Source of the DNA: Conexibacter arvalis
GTDB taxonomy: Bacteria; Actinomycetota; Thermoleophilia; Solirubrobacterales; Solirubrobacteraceae
Length of the DNA stretch: 64,000 nucleotides
Direction of reading: 5' to 3'
NCBI RefSeq assembly: GCF_014199525.1
Contig: NZ_JACHNU010000009.1
Location: 118,506-182,505, forward strand
The notes beneath the pieces are model-generated. The model ran no database searches and was not told the origin of the DNA. It was given only the letters and a program-made list of their open reading frames with translations. Of this stretch, positions 50,872 through 59,632 are shown one piece after another. How positions within the stretch are numbered: position 1 is the first letter of the stretch; each line of letters starts with the position of its first letter. Made by a program: the position numbers and the translations under genes.

Positions 50872-53445
50872 TCACGCCCCGAGCGCGTCCGGCCCGAACG
50901 AGAGCGTGCGGATCACCGGCTCGCCGGCCTGGTCGGAGGCGTCGAGGTCGACCTCGGCGACGATCGCGAAGTCGCGGTTGCCGTCGGGGTCGTCGACGAT
51001 CTGGCGGACGGCCCAGCGGCGGCCCTCGCCCGGCGGGTCCCTGTCGATCAGCAGCAGCTCCGGCGAGCGCGCCTGCGGCCCGACGCCGATCTCGTCGTAC
51101 TCGTCCCAGTAGGCGCCGAGCGCGTCCTCCCACGCGGCGGCCCGCATCGTCACCCGGGCCGGCCCGTCGGTCAGCGCGGCGGCGGCCGCGTCGAGCTGGG
51201 CGAGCTGGTCGAAGCGGTCGCGGGCGGCCAGCTGGATCTTCTGGAACATCGCGTTGCGGACCATCGTCCCGAAGGCGCGCGCGTTGGCGGTGATCGGCCG
51301 CGCGGGCGGCGGCGGCGCGCCGGCGGCGATCGCCTCGGTCGCGGCCGAGACCGCCTCGGGGTCGGTCAGCGCCTCCCACTCGTCGAGCAGGCTCGAGTCG
51401 GTCTGCCGGATCGTCTCGCCGAGCCATTCGATGATCTCGGAGAGCTCCTCGGTGCGGACCTGCTCGGGGACCGTCTGGCGCAGCGCCCGGTAGGCGCTGG
51501 AGAGGTAGCGCAGGACGATCCCCTCCGAGCGCGCGAGCCCGTAGTGGGAGACGAACTCGGTGAAGCTCCGCCCCCACTCGTGCATGTCGCGCACGACCGC
51601 CTTGGGCGACAGGTCGGACTCGCGCACCCACGGATGGGTCTCGCAGAAGGCGCGCAGCGCCTCGCGCAGCTCGTCGCCGAGCGGCTGCGGGTAGGTGACC
51701 TCCTCGAGCAGCTCCATCCGCTCCTCGTACTCGATCCCCTCCTCCTTCATCGCCGCGACCGCCTCGCCGCGTGCCTTGTGCGCCTGCGCCATCAGCACCG
51801 GGAAGGGGTCGTCGAGGATCGCCTCGACGACGGAGAGCACGTCGAGCGCGTACGTCTCGGCGTCGGGGTCGAGCAGCTCGAAGGCGACGAGCGCGAACGA
51901 CGCCAGCGGCTGGTTGAGCGCGAAGTCCTCCTGCAGGTCGACGGCGAGCCGCAGCGTGCGGCCGTCGGGGTCGGGAGCGGGCAGCCATTCGAGCACGCCG
52001 GCGTCGACCAGCTCGTCGCCGAGCGCCTGCGCCTGGGCGGAGAGGCGGCGCCGGCCGCGCTCGTCCTCGTGGTTGTCCTCCATCAGCGCCCGCATCGTCT
52101 CGATCGGGTCGGCCGGCTGGTTGACGACGTTGAGGATCATCGCGTGGTCGACCCGCATCCGCGAGACGAGCGGCTCCGGCACCGCGCCCTTCAGCCGCTC
52201 GAAGGTCTCCTCGGTCCAGGTGACCGTGCCCTCCGGCGGTCCTCTGACCTGGACCTTGCGGCGCTTCTTCGGGTCCTCGCCGGCCTTCGCCAGCGCGCGG
52301 TTGCGCTCGATCACGTGCTCGGGCGCCTGCACGACGACGTAGCCGGAGGTGTCGAACCCGGCCCGGCCGGCGCGGCCGGCGATCTGGTGGAACTCGCGCG
52401 CCTTCAGCAGCCGGTGGCGGGCGCCGTCGTACTTCGCCAGCGAGGTGAAGACGACCGTCCGGATCGGGACGTTGATCCCGACCCCGAGCGTGTCGGTCCC
52501 GCAGATCACCTTCAGCAGGCCGGCCTGGGCGAGCTGCTCGACCAGGCGCCGGTAGCGCGGCAGCATGCCGGCGTGATGGACGCCGACGCCGCTGCGCACC
52601 AGTCTCGACAGCGTCCGTCCGAAGCCGGCGGTGAAGCGAAAGGCGCCGATCGCCTCGGCGATCGCGTCGCGCTCGTCGCGCGTGCAGAGCTTCGCCGACT
52701 GCAGCGACTGCGCCCGCTCCATCGCGGAGGCCTGCGTGAAGTGGACGACGTAGATCGGCGCGCGGTCCTCGCGCACCAAGTCCTCCAGCAGCTCGTGCAG
52801 CGGCTCCTCCGACCAGGCGTAGCTGAGCGGGACCGGCCGCTCGGCGTCGTCGATCAGGACCGTCTCGCGACCGGTGCGGCGGGTCAGGTCGGCGGTGATC
52901 GCGCCCACGTCGCCGAGCGTCGCCGACATCAGCAGGAACTGCGCCTGCGGGAGGGAGAGCAGCGGCACCTGCCACGCCCAGCCGCGCTGCCCGTCGGCGT
53001 AGTAGTGGAACTCGTCCATCACGACCTGGCCGACGTCGGCGCCGGCTCCCTCGCGCAGCGCGATGTTCGCGAGCACCTCGGCGGTGCAGCAGATGATCGG
53101 CGCCTCCGGGTTGACCGACGCGTCGCCGGTGAGCATCCCGACGTTCTCGGCGCCGAAGATCGCGCACAGCGCGAAGAACTTCTCCGACACGAGCGCCTTG
53201 ATCGGCGCCGTGTAGAAGGTGACGCGGTCCTCGGCGAGCGCCGCGAAGTGGGCGGCCGTCGCGACCATCGACTTGCCGGAGCCGGTCGGCGTCGCGAGCA
53301 CGACGTTGCTGCCGCTGAACAGCTCGATCGCCGCCTCCTCCTGGTGCGGATAGAGGCTCAGCCCCTGCTCCTCCGCCCAGTCGATGAAGGCGTCGTAGAG
53401 CGAGTCGGCGGTCGGCTCGGTGGGGATCGCGTCGAGAAGGGTCAT
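50872..53445 (-). CDS. DEAD/DEAH-box helicase with DUF3516 C-terminus
   Basis: The 857-residue superfamily 2 helicase (Ski2/Dob10-like) has motif I ATPTGSGKSMVA, Ia TAPIKALVSEK, II VVMDEFHYYAD (DEFH instead of DEAH), III LMSATLGD, V GTDTLGVGINVPIRTVVF and VI HQIAGRAGRAGFD. The C-terminal ~350 residues form DUF3516, typical of actinobacterial helicases of this type, with long helices (AFCETHPWVRESDLSPKAVVRDM). It probably unwinds or remodels RNA. ATG 53445 is chosen because it starts shortly before the conserved LYPHQEEAAIELF Q-motif. Upstream on the same strand lies a small Cys protein gene, with a perfect inverted repeat in between. Confidence 0.9.
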   Translation of the reverse strand: MTLLDAIPTEPTADSLYDAFIDWAEEQGLSLYPHQEEAAIELFSGSNVVLATPTGSGKSMVATAAHFAALAEDRVTFYTAPIKALVSEKFFALCAIFGAENVGMLTGDASVNPEAPIICCTAEVLANIALREGAGADVGQVVMDEFHYYADGQRGWAWQVPLLSLPQAQFLLMSATLGDVGAITADLTRRTGRETVLIDDAERPVPLSYAWSEEPLHELLEDLVREDRAPIYVVHFTQASAMERAQSLQSAKLCTRDERDAIAEAIGAFRFTAGFGRTLSRLVRSGVGVHHAGMLPRYRRLVEQLAQAGLLKVICGTDTLGVGINVPIRTVVFTSLAKYDGARHRLLKAREFHQIAGRAGRAGFDTSGYVVVQAPEHVIERNRALAKAGEDPKKRRKVQVRGPPEGTVTWTEETFERLKGAVPEPLVSRMRVDHAMILNVVNQPADPIETMRALMEDNHEDERGRRRLSAQAQALGDELVDAGVLEWLPAPDPDGRTLRLAVDLQEDFALNQPLASFALVAFELLDPDAETYALDVLSVVEAILDDPFPVLMAQAHKARGEAVAAMKEEGIEYEERMELLEEVTYPQPLGDELREALRAFCETHPWVRESDLSPKAVVRDMHEWGRSFTEFVSHYGLARSEGIVLRYLSSAYRALRQTVPEQVRTEELSEIIEWLGETIRQTDSSLLDEWEALTDPEAVSAATEAIAAGAPPPPARPITANARAFGTMVRNAMFQKIQLAARDRFDQLAQLDAAAAALTDGPARVTMRAAAWEDALGAYWDEYDEIGVGPQARSPELLLIDRDPPGEGRRWAVRQIVDDPDGNRDFAIVAEVDLDASDQAGEPVIRTLSFGPDALGA

Positions 53446-53503
53446 GCGTCGGCGCTCCACGGTACCCGCCGCGGCCGCTCGGCGAGGCGCTCGCACATCG
53501 CCC

Positions 53504-53534
53504 TTGACTTCAAGCGTGGTTGAAGTCCTAAGGT
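53504..53534. promoter_or_regulatory. Perfect inverted repeat inside a 19-bp-spaced promoter-like element
   Basis: GACTTCAA-N6-TTGAAGTC (53506-53527) is a perfect 8-bp inverted repeat. On the plus strand it lies between TTGACT (53504-53509) and TAAGGT (53529-53534) with a 19-bp spacer, the geometry of MerR/SoxR-activated promoters. On the minus strand it directly follows the small Cys gene's stop codon and could act as its terminator or a helicase operator. Confidence 0.5.
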
Positions 53535-53719
53535 GCCCTGCGATGTTCCTCCGACTGCTCCTCGAAGCCGCGGCAGCTGACGACCGGAAGGCGCGGGTAG
53601 CGCGGGAAGGACGGGTCGTCCTTCGACCGCTTGCAGAGCGAGAAGACCGAGCCGCGCGTGTTGCCGACCACTCTCTGGTGGCGGCAGCGCGCACAGAGGC
53701 CGACCGAGGGTGCGCCCAT
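53528..53719 (-). CDS. Small cysteine-motif protein
   Basis: The 63-residue protein has CARC (residues 9-12), Cys29 and Cys49 in a compact basic sequence (RGSVFSLCKRSKDDPSFPRYPRLPVVSCRGFE). The spacing suggests a single-zinc knuckle-like fold. The end EEQSEEHRRAP is charged. Small proteins of this general pattern occur in actinobacteria, but I know no function. ATG 53719 is supported by the minus-strand -10 TATAGT exactly 7 bases upstream. It diverges from the ABC exporter genes, sharing a 24-bp promoter region. Confidence 0.72.
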   Translation of the reverse strand: MGAPSVGLCARCRHQRVVGNTRGSVFSLCKRSKDDPSFPRYPRLPVVSCRGFEEQSEEHRRAP

Positions 53720-53726
53720 GAGCCCA

Positions 53727-53734
53727 ACTATACT
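53727..53734. promoter_or_regulatory. Overlapping divergent -10 elements
   Basis: TATAGT on the minus strand (53727-53732) is 7 bases before the small Cys gene; TATACT on the plus strand (53729-53734) is 9 bases before the ABC exporter gene. They overlap, so polymerase can serve only one direction at a time. Confidence 0.6.
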
Positions 53735-53743
53735 TTTTGAAGC

Positions 53744-55501
53744 ATGAAGACGTTCCGGCGACTGCTGACCTTCCTCTCCCCGTACAGGAAGGGCGTCGCG
53801 GTCTCGTTCCTGCTCGCCGCCGCCGCGATGGGCGCCACCGTCGCGATCCCGTGGCTGACCGGCGCGGCGATCGACGCGACGCGCGAAGGGGACAAGAGCC
53901 ATCTGATCTGGCTCGCCGTCGCCGTCGCCGCCGCCGGCCTGCTGCGGCTCGCCTTCAGCGTCGGCCGCCGGCTCGTCTCCGGCACCGTCTCGCTCGGCGT
54001 CGAGTACGACCTGCGACAGCGCCTCTACGCCCATCTCCAGTCGCTCGAGCTCGGCTTCTTCGACCGCCAGCAGACCGGCCAGCTGATGTCGCGCGTGACC
54101 GTCGACCTGCAGTCGGTCCGCTTCTTCCTCGGCTACGGGCTGATCTTCATCGGCCAGGCGGTCTTCACGATCCTGCTCGCCGGCATCGCGATGTTCCTGC
54201 TGCGGCCGGAGCTGGCCGCGATCGCGCTCCTCCCCGTCCCCTTCGTCGTGATCGTCGCCTTCCGCTTCGGCCGCCGCGCGCGGCCGGCGCAGCAGGAGGT
54301 GCAGCAGCGCGTTGCGGAGCTGACCGCCGCCGCCGAGGAGAACGTCTCCGGCGTGCGCGTCGTGAAGGCGTTCGCGCGCGAGGAGCGCCAGCTCGGGCGG
54401 TTCGCCCACCAGGTCGGCCGCGTCTTCGACCAGTCGATGGTCGCCACCCGGCTGCAGGCCTTCTACGCCCCCTTTCTCGGCTTCCTGCCGAACCTCGGCC
54501 TCGCCGCGATCCTGTTCGTCGGCGGGCGCGAGGTGATCGACGGCTCGCTGACGGTCGGCGAGTTCACCGCCTTCTACGCCTACCTGCTGATGCTGATCGG
54601 GCCGATGCGGATGCTCGGCTACATGCTCGGCTCGGCCCAGCGCGCGACCGCCTCCGGCGCGCGGATCTTCCAGCTGCTCGACCGCGCGCCGGCGATGGCG
54701 ATCCCCGACGACGCGCCGCCGCTGCCGGCCGGCGACGGCCGCGTCGAGCTGCGCGGCGTCTCGCTGACCTTCGAGGGCGCGCACCACCCGGCGCTGCGGG
54801 AGATCGACCTCGACGTGCCGGCCGGCACGACGGTCGCGATCGTCGGCGCGACCGGCTCCGGCAAGACCGCGCTGGTCAGCCTCCTCCCGCGCCTCTACGA
54901 CGCGACCGAGGGCGCCGTGCTGATCGACGGCGCCGACGTGCGCGCGGTCGACCCAAGGGCGCTGCGCAACGAGGTCGCGGTCGTCACCGACGACCCCTTC
55001 CTCTTCTCCGCGACCGTCCACGACAACATCGCCTACGCCCGTCCCGACGCGACCCGCGAGGAGGTCGAGCTGGCCGCCCGCCGCGCCCGCGCCGACGGCT
55101 TCGTCCGCGAGCTGCCGGAGGGCTACGACACGCTGATCGGCGAGCGCGGCCTGACGCTGTCGGGCGGCCAGCGCCAGCGGATCGCGATCGCCCGCGCGCT
55201 GCTCGCGAACCCGCGGATCCTCGTGCTCGACGACGCGACCTCGTCGGTCGACGCCTCGACCGAGCAGGAGATCAAGCAGGCGCTGCGCGAGGTGATGGCC
55301 GGCCGCACGACCTTCGTGATCGCTCACCGCCTCTCGACGATCGCGCTCGCCGACGAGATCGTCGTGCTCGACCACGGCGAGATCGTCGCCCAGGGCGACC
55401 ACGAGTCGCTGCTCGACGACAGCGAGCTGTACCGCGAGATCGCGCAGAAGGGCCTGCCCGACCAGGTCTTCCTGACGCGCGCCAAGGAGGAGGTCGCATG
55501 A
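53744..55501 (+). CDS. ABC exporter half-transporter, degenerate NBD
   Basis: The 585-residue half-transporter has six TM helices (about 15-320) and an NBD with Walker A VGATGSGKTALVSLL, Q-loop, signature [15 protein letters not shown] and Walker B ILVLDDATSSVD. The catalytic Glu after Walker B is Asp. This is characteristic of the degenerate partner of heterodimeric exporters (TM287/288, BmrCD type). The partner gene overlaps by 4 bases (ATGA). Drug, lipid or peptide export is likely. ATG 53744 is leaderless or nearly so. Confidence 0.92.
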   Translation: MKTFRRLLTFLSPYRKGVAVSFLLAAAAMGATVAIPWLTGAAIDATREGDKSHLIWLAVAVAAAGLLRLAFSVGRRLVSGTVSLGVEYDLRQRLYAHLQSLELGFFDRQQTGQLMSRVTVDLQSVRFFLGYGLIFIGQAVFTILLAGIAMFLLRPELAAIALLPVPFVVIVAFRFGRRARPAQQEVQQRVAELTAAAEENVSGVRVVKAFAREERQLGRFAHQVGRVFDQSMVATRLQAFYAPFLGFLPNLGLAAILFVGGREVIDGSLTVGEFTAFYAYLLMLIGPMRMLGYMLGSAQRATASGARIFQLLDRAPAMAIPDDAPPLPAGDGRVELRGVSLTFEGAHHPALREIDLDVPAGTTVAIVGATGSGKTALVSLLPRLYDATEGAVLIDGADVRAVDPRALRNEVAVVTDDPFLFSATVHDNIAYARPDATREEVELAARRARADGFVRELPEGYDTLIGERGLTLSGGQRQRIAIARALLANPRILVLDDATSSVDASTEQEIKQALREVMAGRTTFVIAHRLSTIALADEIVVLDHGEIVAQGDHESLLDDSELYREIAQKGLPDQVFLTRAKEEVA

Positions 55502-57432
55502 GCGGGCGCGACGGCGGAGAGCCGACGCGCGGCCAGCCGGGCCGCGACGAGCGGACCGACGCTCGCCGCTACCAGGAGGGCGCGAGCGCGCTGGCGAGCG
55601 GCGCGATCGGCAGCGAGACGAGCGCCGGCCGCGAGGCCGACCGCCTTGCCGACCTGCGCCGGCGGCTGCGCCAGACCTCCGGCCGCGGCCGCAAGCTGCG
55701 CGGGCTGCTGGTGCTGCTGCGCCCCTACCGCGGCCGCGTCGCGCTGATGTTCCTCGGCCTCTTCCTCGCGACCGGCGCCGCGCTCGCGCCGGCGCCGCTG
55801 GCGAAGCTGGCGATCGACGAGGGGATCCGCAAGAGAGACGTCGCCGCGCTCGACTGGATCGTCGTCGCCTTCGTGATCTCCGCGCTCGTCTACTGGGGCG
55901 CGACCTACCTGCAGACGTACATGACCGGCTGGGTCGGGCAGCGCGCCCTGCAGGACCTGCGCATACAGCTGTTCGAGCACATCCAGTCGCTGTCGCTCGG
56001 CTTCTACTCGCGCAACCGCTCCGGCGTCGTGATCTCGCGCCTGACCAACGATGTGCAGGCGCTCGACAGCCTCGTCTCCGACGGCGTCACGACGCTGTTC
56101 CAGTCGACGCTGATGCTGCTCGGCGTCGTCGTCACGCTGCTGATCTTCGACGTCGAGCTGGCGCTGTGGACCTTCCTCGCGATCCCGCTGCTGATGCTCG
56201 GCGCGCTCGCCTTCCGGATCGCCTCCGCCGACGCCTTCCGCCGCACGCGCGAGCGGATCGCGTCGATCACCGGCTACCTGCAGGAGACGCTGTCGGGGAT
56301 CCGCGTCGTGCGCTCCTTCGGCCAGGAGGCCCGCCACCTCGACCGCTTCGCCGAGCTGAACGAGGCCAACCGCAGAGCGAACATGACGACCGTCTACCTG
56401 AACGCGTCGTACTTCCCGGCGGTCGAGCTGCTGTCGGCGCTGGTGACGGTCGCGATCCTCGTGATGGGCGGCATCCAGGTGATCGAGGGCAACACCTCGA
56501 CCGGCGTCGTGTTCGGCTTCATCGCCGCGCTCAACAACTTCTTCGACCCGATCCAGCAGCTGTCGCAGCTCTACACGACCTACCAGTCGGGCATGGCCGC
56601 GCTCGACAAGATCTTCGAGCTGCTCGACGAGGAGCCGGAGCTGCGCGACAAGCCCGACGCGATCGCGCTGCCGCCGATCCGCGGCGAGCTCGTCTTCGAC
56701 GGCGTCTCCTTCCGCTACGGCGGCGTCGACGACGACGAGGCGGCGTGGGCGCTGCGGGAGATCGACCTCGTCGTCCCGCCCGGGCAGACGGTCGCGCTCG
56801 TCGGCGAGACCGGGGCCGGCAAGTCGACCTTCGCGAAGCTGGTCGCGCGCTTCTACGACCCGACCGAGGGGACGGTCTCGATCGACGGCCACGACCTGCG
56901 CGACGTCACCGCCCGCTCGCTGCGCGAGCAGATGGGGATCGTGCCGCAGGAGGGCTTCCTCTTCAGCGGGACGGTCGCCGAGAACATCGCCTTCGGCCGG
57001 CCGGAGGCGACGCGCGAGGAGATCGCGGCGGCGGCCGCCGCCGTCGGCGCCGATCGCTTCGTCGAGGAGCTCGACGACGGCTACGACACCGAGGTCGGCG
57101 AGCGCGGCTCGCAGCTGTCGGCCGGCCAGCGCCAGCTGATCGCGTTCGCGCGGGCGCTGATCGCCGACCCGCGGGTGCTCGTGCTCGACGAGGCGACCTC
57201 GAACGTCGACATCCACACCGAGGCCCACATCGAGCACGGGCTGAGGCGGCTGCTCGCCGGCCGGACGGCCGTCGTGATCGCCCACCGCCTCTCGACGATC
57301 CGCCACGCCGGCAAGATCGTCGTGCTCGAGCACGGCCGCATCGTCGAGCAGGGAACGCACGACGAGCTGATCGCCGTGGAGGGCCGCTACTGGGCGCTCT
57401 ACCGCGACTGGGCCGAGCAGGCCGCAGCCTGA
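55498..57432 (+). CDS. ABC exporter half-transporter, canonical NBD
   Basis: The 644-residue half-transporter has a ~65-residue charged N-terminal extension (Arg/Glu/Asp-rich), six TM helices and an NBD with Walker A VGETGAGKSTFAKLV, Walker B VLVLDEATSNVD (catalytic Glu present), H-loop IAHRLSTIRHAG, but signature LSAGQRQLIAFARAL (Ala for Gly). In heterodimers this altered signature pairs with the degenerate Walker site of the other subunit. Together they form one exporter. ATG 55498 overlaps the upstream TGA. The long N-terminus is an unusual feature; its role is unknown. Confidence 0.92.
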   Translation: MSGRDGGEPTRGQPGRDERTDARRYQEGASALASGAIGSETSAGREADRLADLRRRLRQTSGRGRKLRGLLVLLRPYRGRVALMFLGLFLATGAALAPAPLAKLAIDEGIRKRDVAALDWIVVAFVISALVYWGATYLQTYMTGWVGQRALQDLRIQLFEHIQSLSLGFYSRNRSGVVISRLTNDVQALDSLVSDGVTTLFQSTLMLLGVVVTLLIFDVELALWTFLAIPLLMLGALAFRIASADAFRRTRERIASITGYLQETLSGIRVVRSFGQEARHLDRFAELNEANRRANMTTVYLNASYFPAVELLSALVTVAILVMGGIQVIEGNTSTGVVFGFIAALNNFFDPIQQLSQLYTTYQSGMAALDKIFELLDEEPELRDKPDAIALPPIRGELVFDGVSFRYGGVDDDEAAWALREIDLVVPPGQTVALVGETGAGKSTFAKLVARFYDPTEGTVSIDGHDLRDVTARSLREQMGIVPQEGFLFSGTVAENIAFGRPEATREEIAAAAAAVGADRFVEELDDGYDTEVGERGSQLSAGQRQLIAFARALIADPRVLVLDEATSNVDIHTEAHIEHGLRRLLAGRTAVVIAHRLSTIRHAGKIVVLEHGRIVEQGTHDELIAVEGRYWALYRDWAEQAAA

Positions 57433-57517
57433 CATCACACCGGACTCATCCGCTTCAGCGGCGGGCCTCCCGGCAATCACCCACTCGGAACTCCCGCACA
57501 TCCGGAGGAGGCGAGTG

Positions 57518-58738
57518 ATGGCCGACGAGAACAAAGGCGTCGTCTACATGGGGCCTGGCACGGTCGAGGTGCAGTCGACCGACTACCCGGGCTTCATGCT
57601 CAAGGACGGCCCGGGGGTTCACCCTGACAGCGTCGGGCGCGAGGCGCATCACGGCGTGATCCTGCGCGTCGTCTCGACGAACATCTGCGGCAGCGACCAG
57701 CACATGGTCCGCGGCCGCACGACCGCGCCCGAGGGGCTGATCCTTGGGCACGAGATCACCGGGGAGGTGATCGAGAGAGGACGTGACGTCGAGTTCATCA
57801 ACGAAGGTGATCTCGTCTCCGTCCCGTTCAACATCGCCTGCGGGCGCTGCCGCGCCTGCAAGGAGCGCAACACCGGCGTCTGCCTGACGACCAACCCCTC
57901 ACGCCCCGGCGCCGCCTACGGCTACGTCGACATGGGCGGCTGGGTCGGCGGTCAGGCCCGCTACGTGATGGTGCCCTACGCCGACTTCAACTGCCTGAGA
58001 TTCCCCGACAAGGACCAGGCGATGGAGAAGATCCTCGACCTCACGATGCTGTCGGACATCTTCCCCACCGGCTACCACGGCTGCGTGACCGCCGGCGTGA
58101 CGACCGGCACCACCGTCTACATCGCGGGCGCCGGACCGGTCGGGCTGGCCGCCGCCTTCGCCGCGCAGCTGCTCGGCGCGGCGGCCGTGATCGTCGGCGA
58201 CCTGATCCCCGAGCGGCTCGAGCAGGCGCGCAGCTTCGGCTGCGAGACGATCGACGTCTCCAGAGGCGACCCGAAGGATCAGATCGAGCAGATCCTCGGC
58301 GAGCCGGAGGTCGACTGCGCCGTCGACGCCGTCGGCTTCGAGGCGCGCGGCCACGGCGAGGCCGCCAAGGAGGAGCGGCCGGCGACCGTCCTCAACTCGT
58401 TGATGGACGTCACTCGCGCGGCCGGCAGACTCGGCATCCCGGGTCTGTACGTGACCGGCGACCCCGGCGCCCGCGACGACGCCGCCAAGGAGGGGTCGCT
58501 GTCGATCCGGATCGGACTCGGCTGGGCGAAGTCGCACGTCTTCACGACCGGCCAGTGCCCGGTGATGAAGTACCACCGTGGGTTGATGCAGGCGATCCTC
58601 CAGGACCGCGCCCCGATCGGCAGAGCGGTCAACGCGACCGTCATCCCGCTGGAGGATGCCCCGCAGGGCTACAGAGACTTCGACAGAGGAGCGGCGAAGA
58701 AGTTCGTCCTCAATCCTCACGGCCTGATTCCGGCCTGA
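57518..58738 (+). CDS. fdhA: Formaldehyde dehydrogenase, glutathione-independent
   Basis: The 406-residue zinc-dependent medium-chain dehydrogenase oxidises formaldehyde to formate with NAD. Catalytic zinc ligands are in NICGSDQHMVRGR and GHEITGEV; the structural zinc lobe is CGRCRACKERNTGVC. The Rossmann motif is IAGAGPVGLAAAFAAQLLGA. The conserved YGYVDMGGWVGGQARYVMVPYADFN block and the PVMKYHRGLMQAIL segment are specific to the Pseudomonas putida FdhA group. GGAGGAGG precedes ATG 57518 (GTG 57515 is possible). AGA codons are frequent, suggesting high expression. It could handle aldehyde from the PQQ dehydrogenase at 21.5 kb; the link is inferred. Its 3' end overlaps a small convergent gene by 29 bases. 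Confidence 0.9.
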   Translation: MADENKGVVYMGPGTVEVQSTDYPGFMLKDGPGVHPDSVGREAHHGVILRVVSTNICGSDQHMVRGRTTAPEGLILGHEITGEVIERGRDVEFINEGDLVSVPFNIACGRCRACKERNTGVCLTTNPSRPGAAYGYVDMGGWVGGQARYVMVPYADFNCLRFPDKDQAMEKILDLTMLSDIFPTGYHGCVTAGVTTGTTVYIAGAGPVGLAAAFAAQLLGAAAVIVGDLIPERLEQARSFGCETIDVSRGDPKDQIEQILGEPEVDCAVDAVGFEARGHGEAAKEERPATVLNSLMDVTRAAGRLGIPGLYVTGDPGARDDAAKEGSLSIRIGLGWAKSHVFTTGQCPVMKYHRGLMQAILQDRAPIGRAVNATVIPLEDAPQGYRDFDRGAAKKFVLNPHGLIPA

Positions 58739-58898
58739 GGCCGTCGAGCTCTCGCTCGATCGCCTCGACGCGCGCGACCACGGCATCGAGCCGCGGGTCG
58801 CGCGCGCCGAGCGTCGTGCGGGCCCCCATCGCGTAGGCGTACTCGTAGGAGGCCAGCAGTCGTCTCAGCTCGGCACGCAGCTCTGCCTGACGGTCCAT
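58710..58898 (-). CDS. Small coiled-coil protein, unknown
   Basis: A 62-residue protein, (M)DRQAELRAELRRLLASYEYAYAMGARTTLGARDPRLDAVVARVEAIERELDGLR by segments: helix, short linker, heptad-like helix. No family recognised. The minus-strand TACCCT at 58906-58911 lies exactly 7 bases before the ATG at 58898, so that start, not the ATG at 58904, is favoured. Divergent from the CRP gene. The 3' end overlaps fdhA. Confidence 0.6.
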   Translation of the reverse strand: MDRQAELRAELRRLLASYEYAYAMGARTTLGARDPRLDAVVARVEAIERELDGLRPESGRED

Positions 58899-58905
58899 CC
58901 GCATG

Positions 58906-58937
58906 AGGGTACGCCTTCCGGTGTACCGTTCACACCG
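58906..58937. promoter_or_regulatory. Divergent promoters and palindrome at the CRP gene
   Basis: Minus-strand TACCCT (58906-58911) serves the small coiled-coil gene; plus-strand TACCGT (58924-58929) lies 7 bases before the CRP GTG at 58937. CGGTGT-N7-ACACCG (58919-58937) is a perfect 6-bp inverted repeat overlapping the plus -10, a candidate autoregulatory operator. Confidence 0.5.
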
Positions 58938-59632
58938 TGTCGCGCGCCGAGTTCGCCCTGCTCGACGGCGCCGCCCCGGAGGAGGTGGCGGAGCTGCTGT
59001 CGCACGGACGCCGCCGCACCTTCGCCTCCGGCGAGATCGTCTTCCACGCCGGCGACCCCGCCGACTGCATGCACCTCGTCCGCAGTGGGCGCTTCGCCGT
59101 TCGCATCGGGACCGAGTTCGGCGATGTCGCGACCCTCAACGTCGTCGGCCCCGGCGACGCCTTCGGCGAGCTGGCGCTGCTGACGCCCGGGGCGCCGCGC
59201 AGCGCGACCGTCGCGGCGCTGGAGCGAGGCGAGACGCTGTCGGTCCACGAGATCGACTTCCGCCGACTGCGCAGCGCGCGGCCGCAGACCGATGCGCTGC
59301 TGGCACAGCTGCTCGCCGCGCGCGTGCGCCAGCTGTCGGGGCAGCTCGTCGACGCGCTGTACCTGCCGGCCGAGACGCGGGTCCGGCGGCGGCTGCTCGA
59401 CGTCGCCGCGGCCTTCGGCGACGGCGACGACTCCGGCGACGGCTCCGGCGACGGCGCGACGGTGCCGCTGACGCAGGAGGAGCTGGCGGGCCTCGCGGGC
59501 ACCTCGCGCGCGACCGTCAACAGAGTGCTGCGCGAGGAGCAGCAGCAGGGCACGCTCGAGCTCCACCGCGGCCGCACGACGATCGTCGACGCCGCCGCGC
59601 TCGAGCGGCGGGCGCGCGGGCTGTTCGGCTAG
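58937..59632 (+). CDS. Crp/Fnr-family transcriptional regulator
   Basis: The 231-residue regulator has a cyclic-nucleotide-binding domain with intact phosphate-binding cassette (FGELALLTPGAPRSATV, about 76-92), so cAMP or cGMP binding is likely. A long dimerisation helix leads to a winged HTH (LTQEELAGLAGTSRATVNRVLREEQQQGTL). The recognition helix SRATVNR has Ala where E. coli CRP has Glu181, implying a different half-site than TGTGA. A Gly/Asp/Ser insert (about 157-167) sits before the HTH. There are no FNR-type iron-sulfur cysteines. GTG 58937 is supported by a -10 7 bases upstream. Its stop overlaps the convergent NHL gene stop (CTAG). Confidence 0.9.
   Translation: MSRAEFALLDGAAPEEVAELLSHGRRRTFASGEIVFHAGDPADCMHLVRSGRFAVRIGTEFGDVATLNVVGPGDAFGELALLTPGAPRSATVAALERGETLSVHEIDFRRLRSARPQTDALLAQLLAARVRQLSGQLVDALYLPAETRVRRRLLDVAAAFGDGDDSGDGSGDGATVPLTQEELAGLAGTSRATVNRVLREEQQQGTLELHRGRTTIVDAAALERRARGLFG

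Noticed and set aside
53543..53740. Plus-strand ORF of 65 codons opposite the Cys protein
   Set aside because: Composition is shadow-like (Arg/Ala/Glu) and the minus-strand protein has a patterned Cys layout with a good leaderless promoter.
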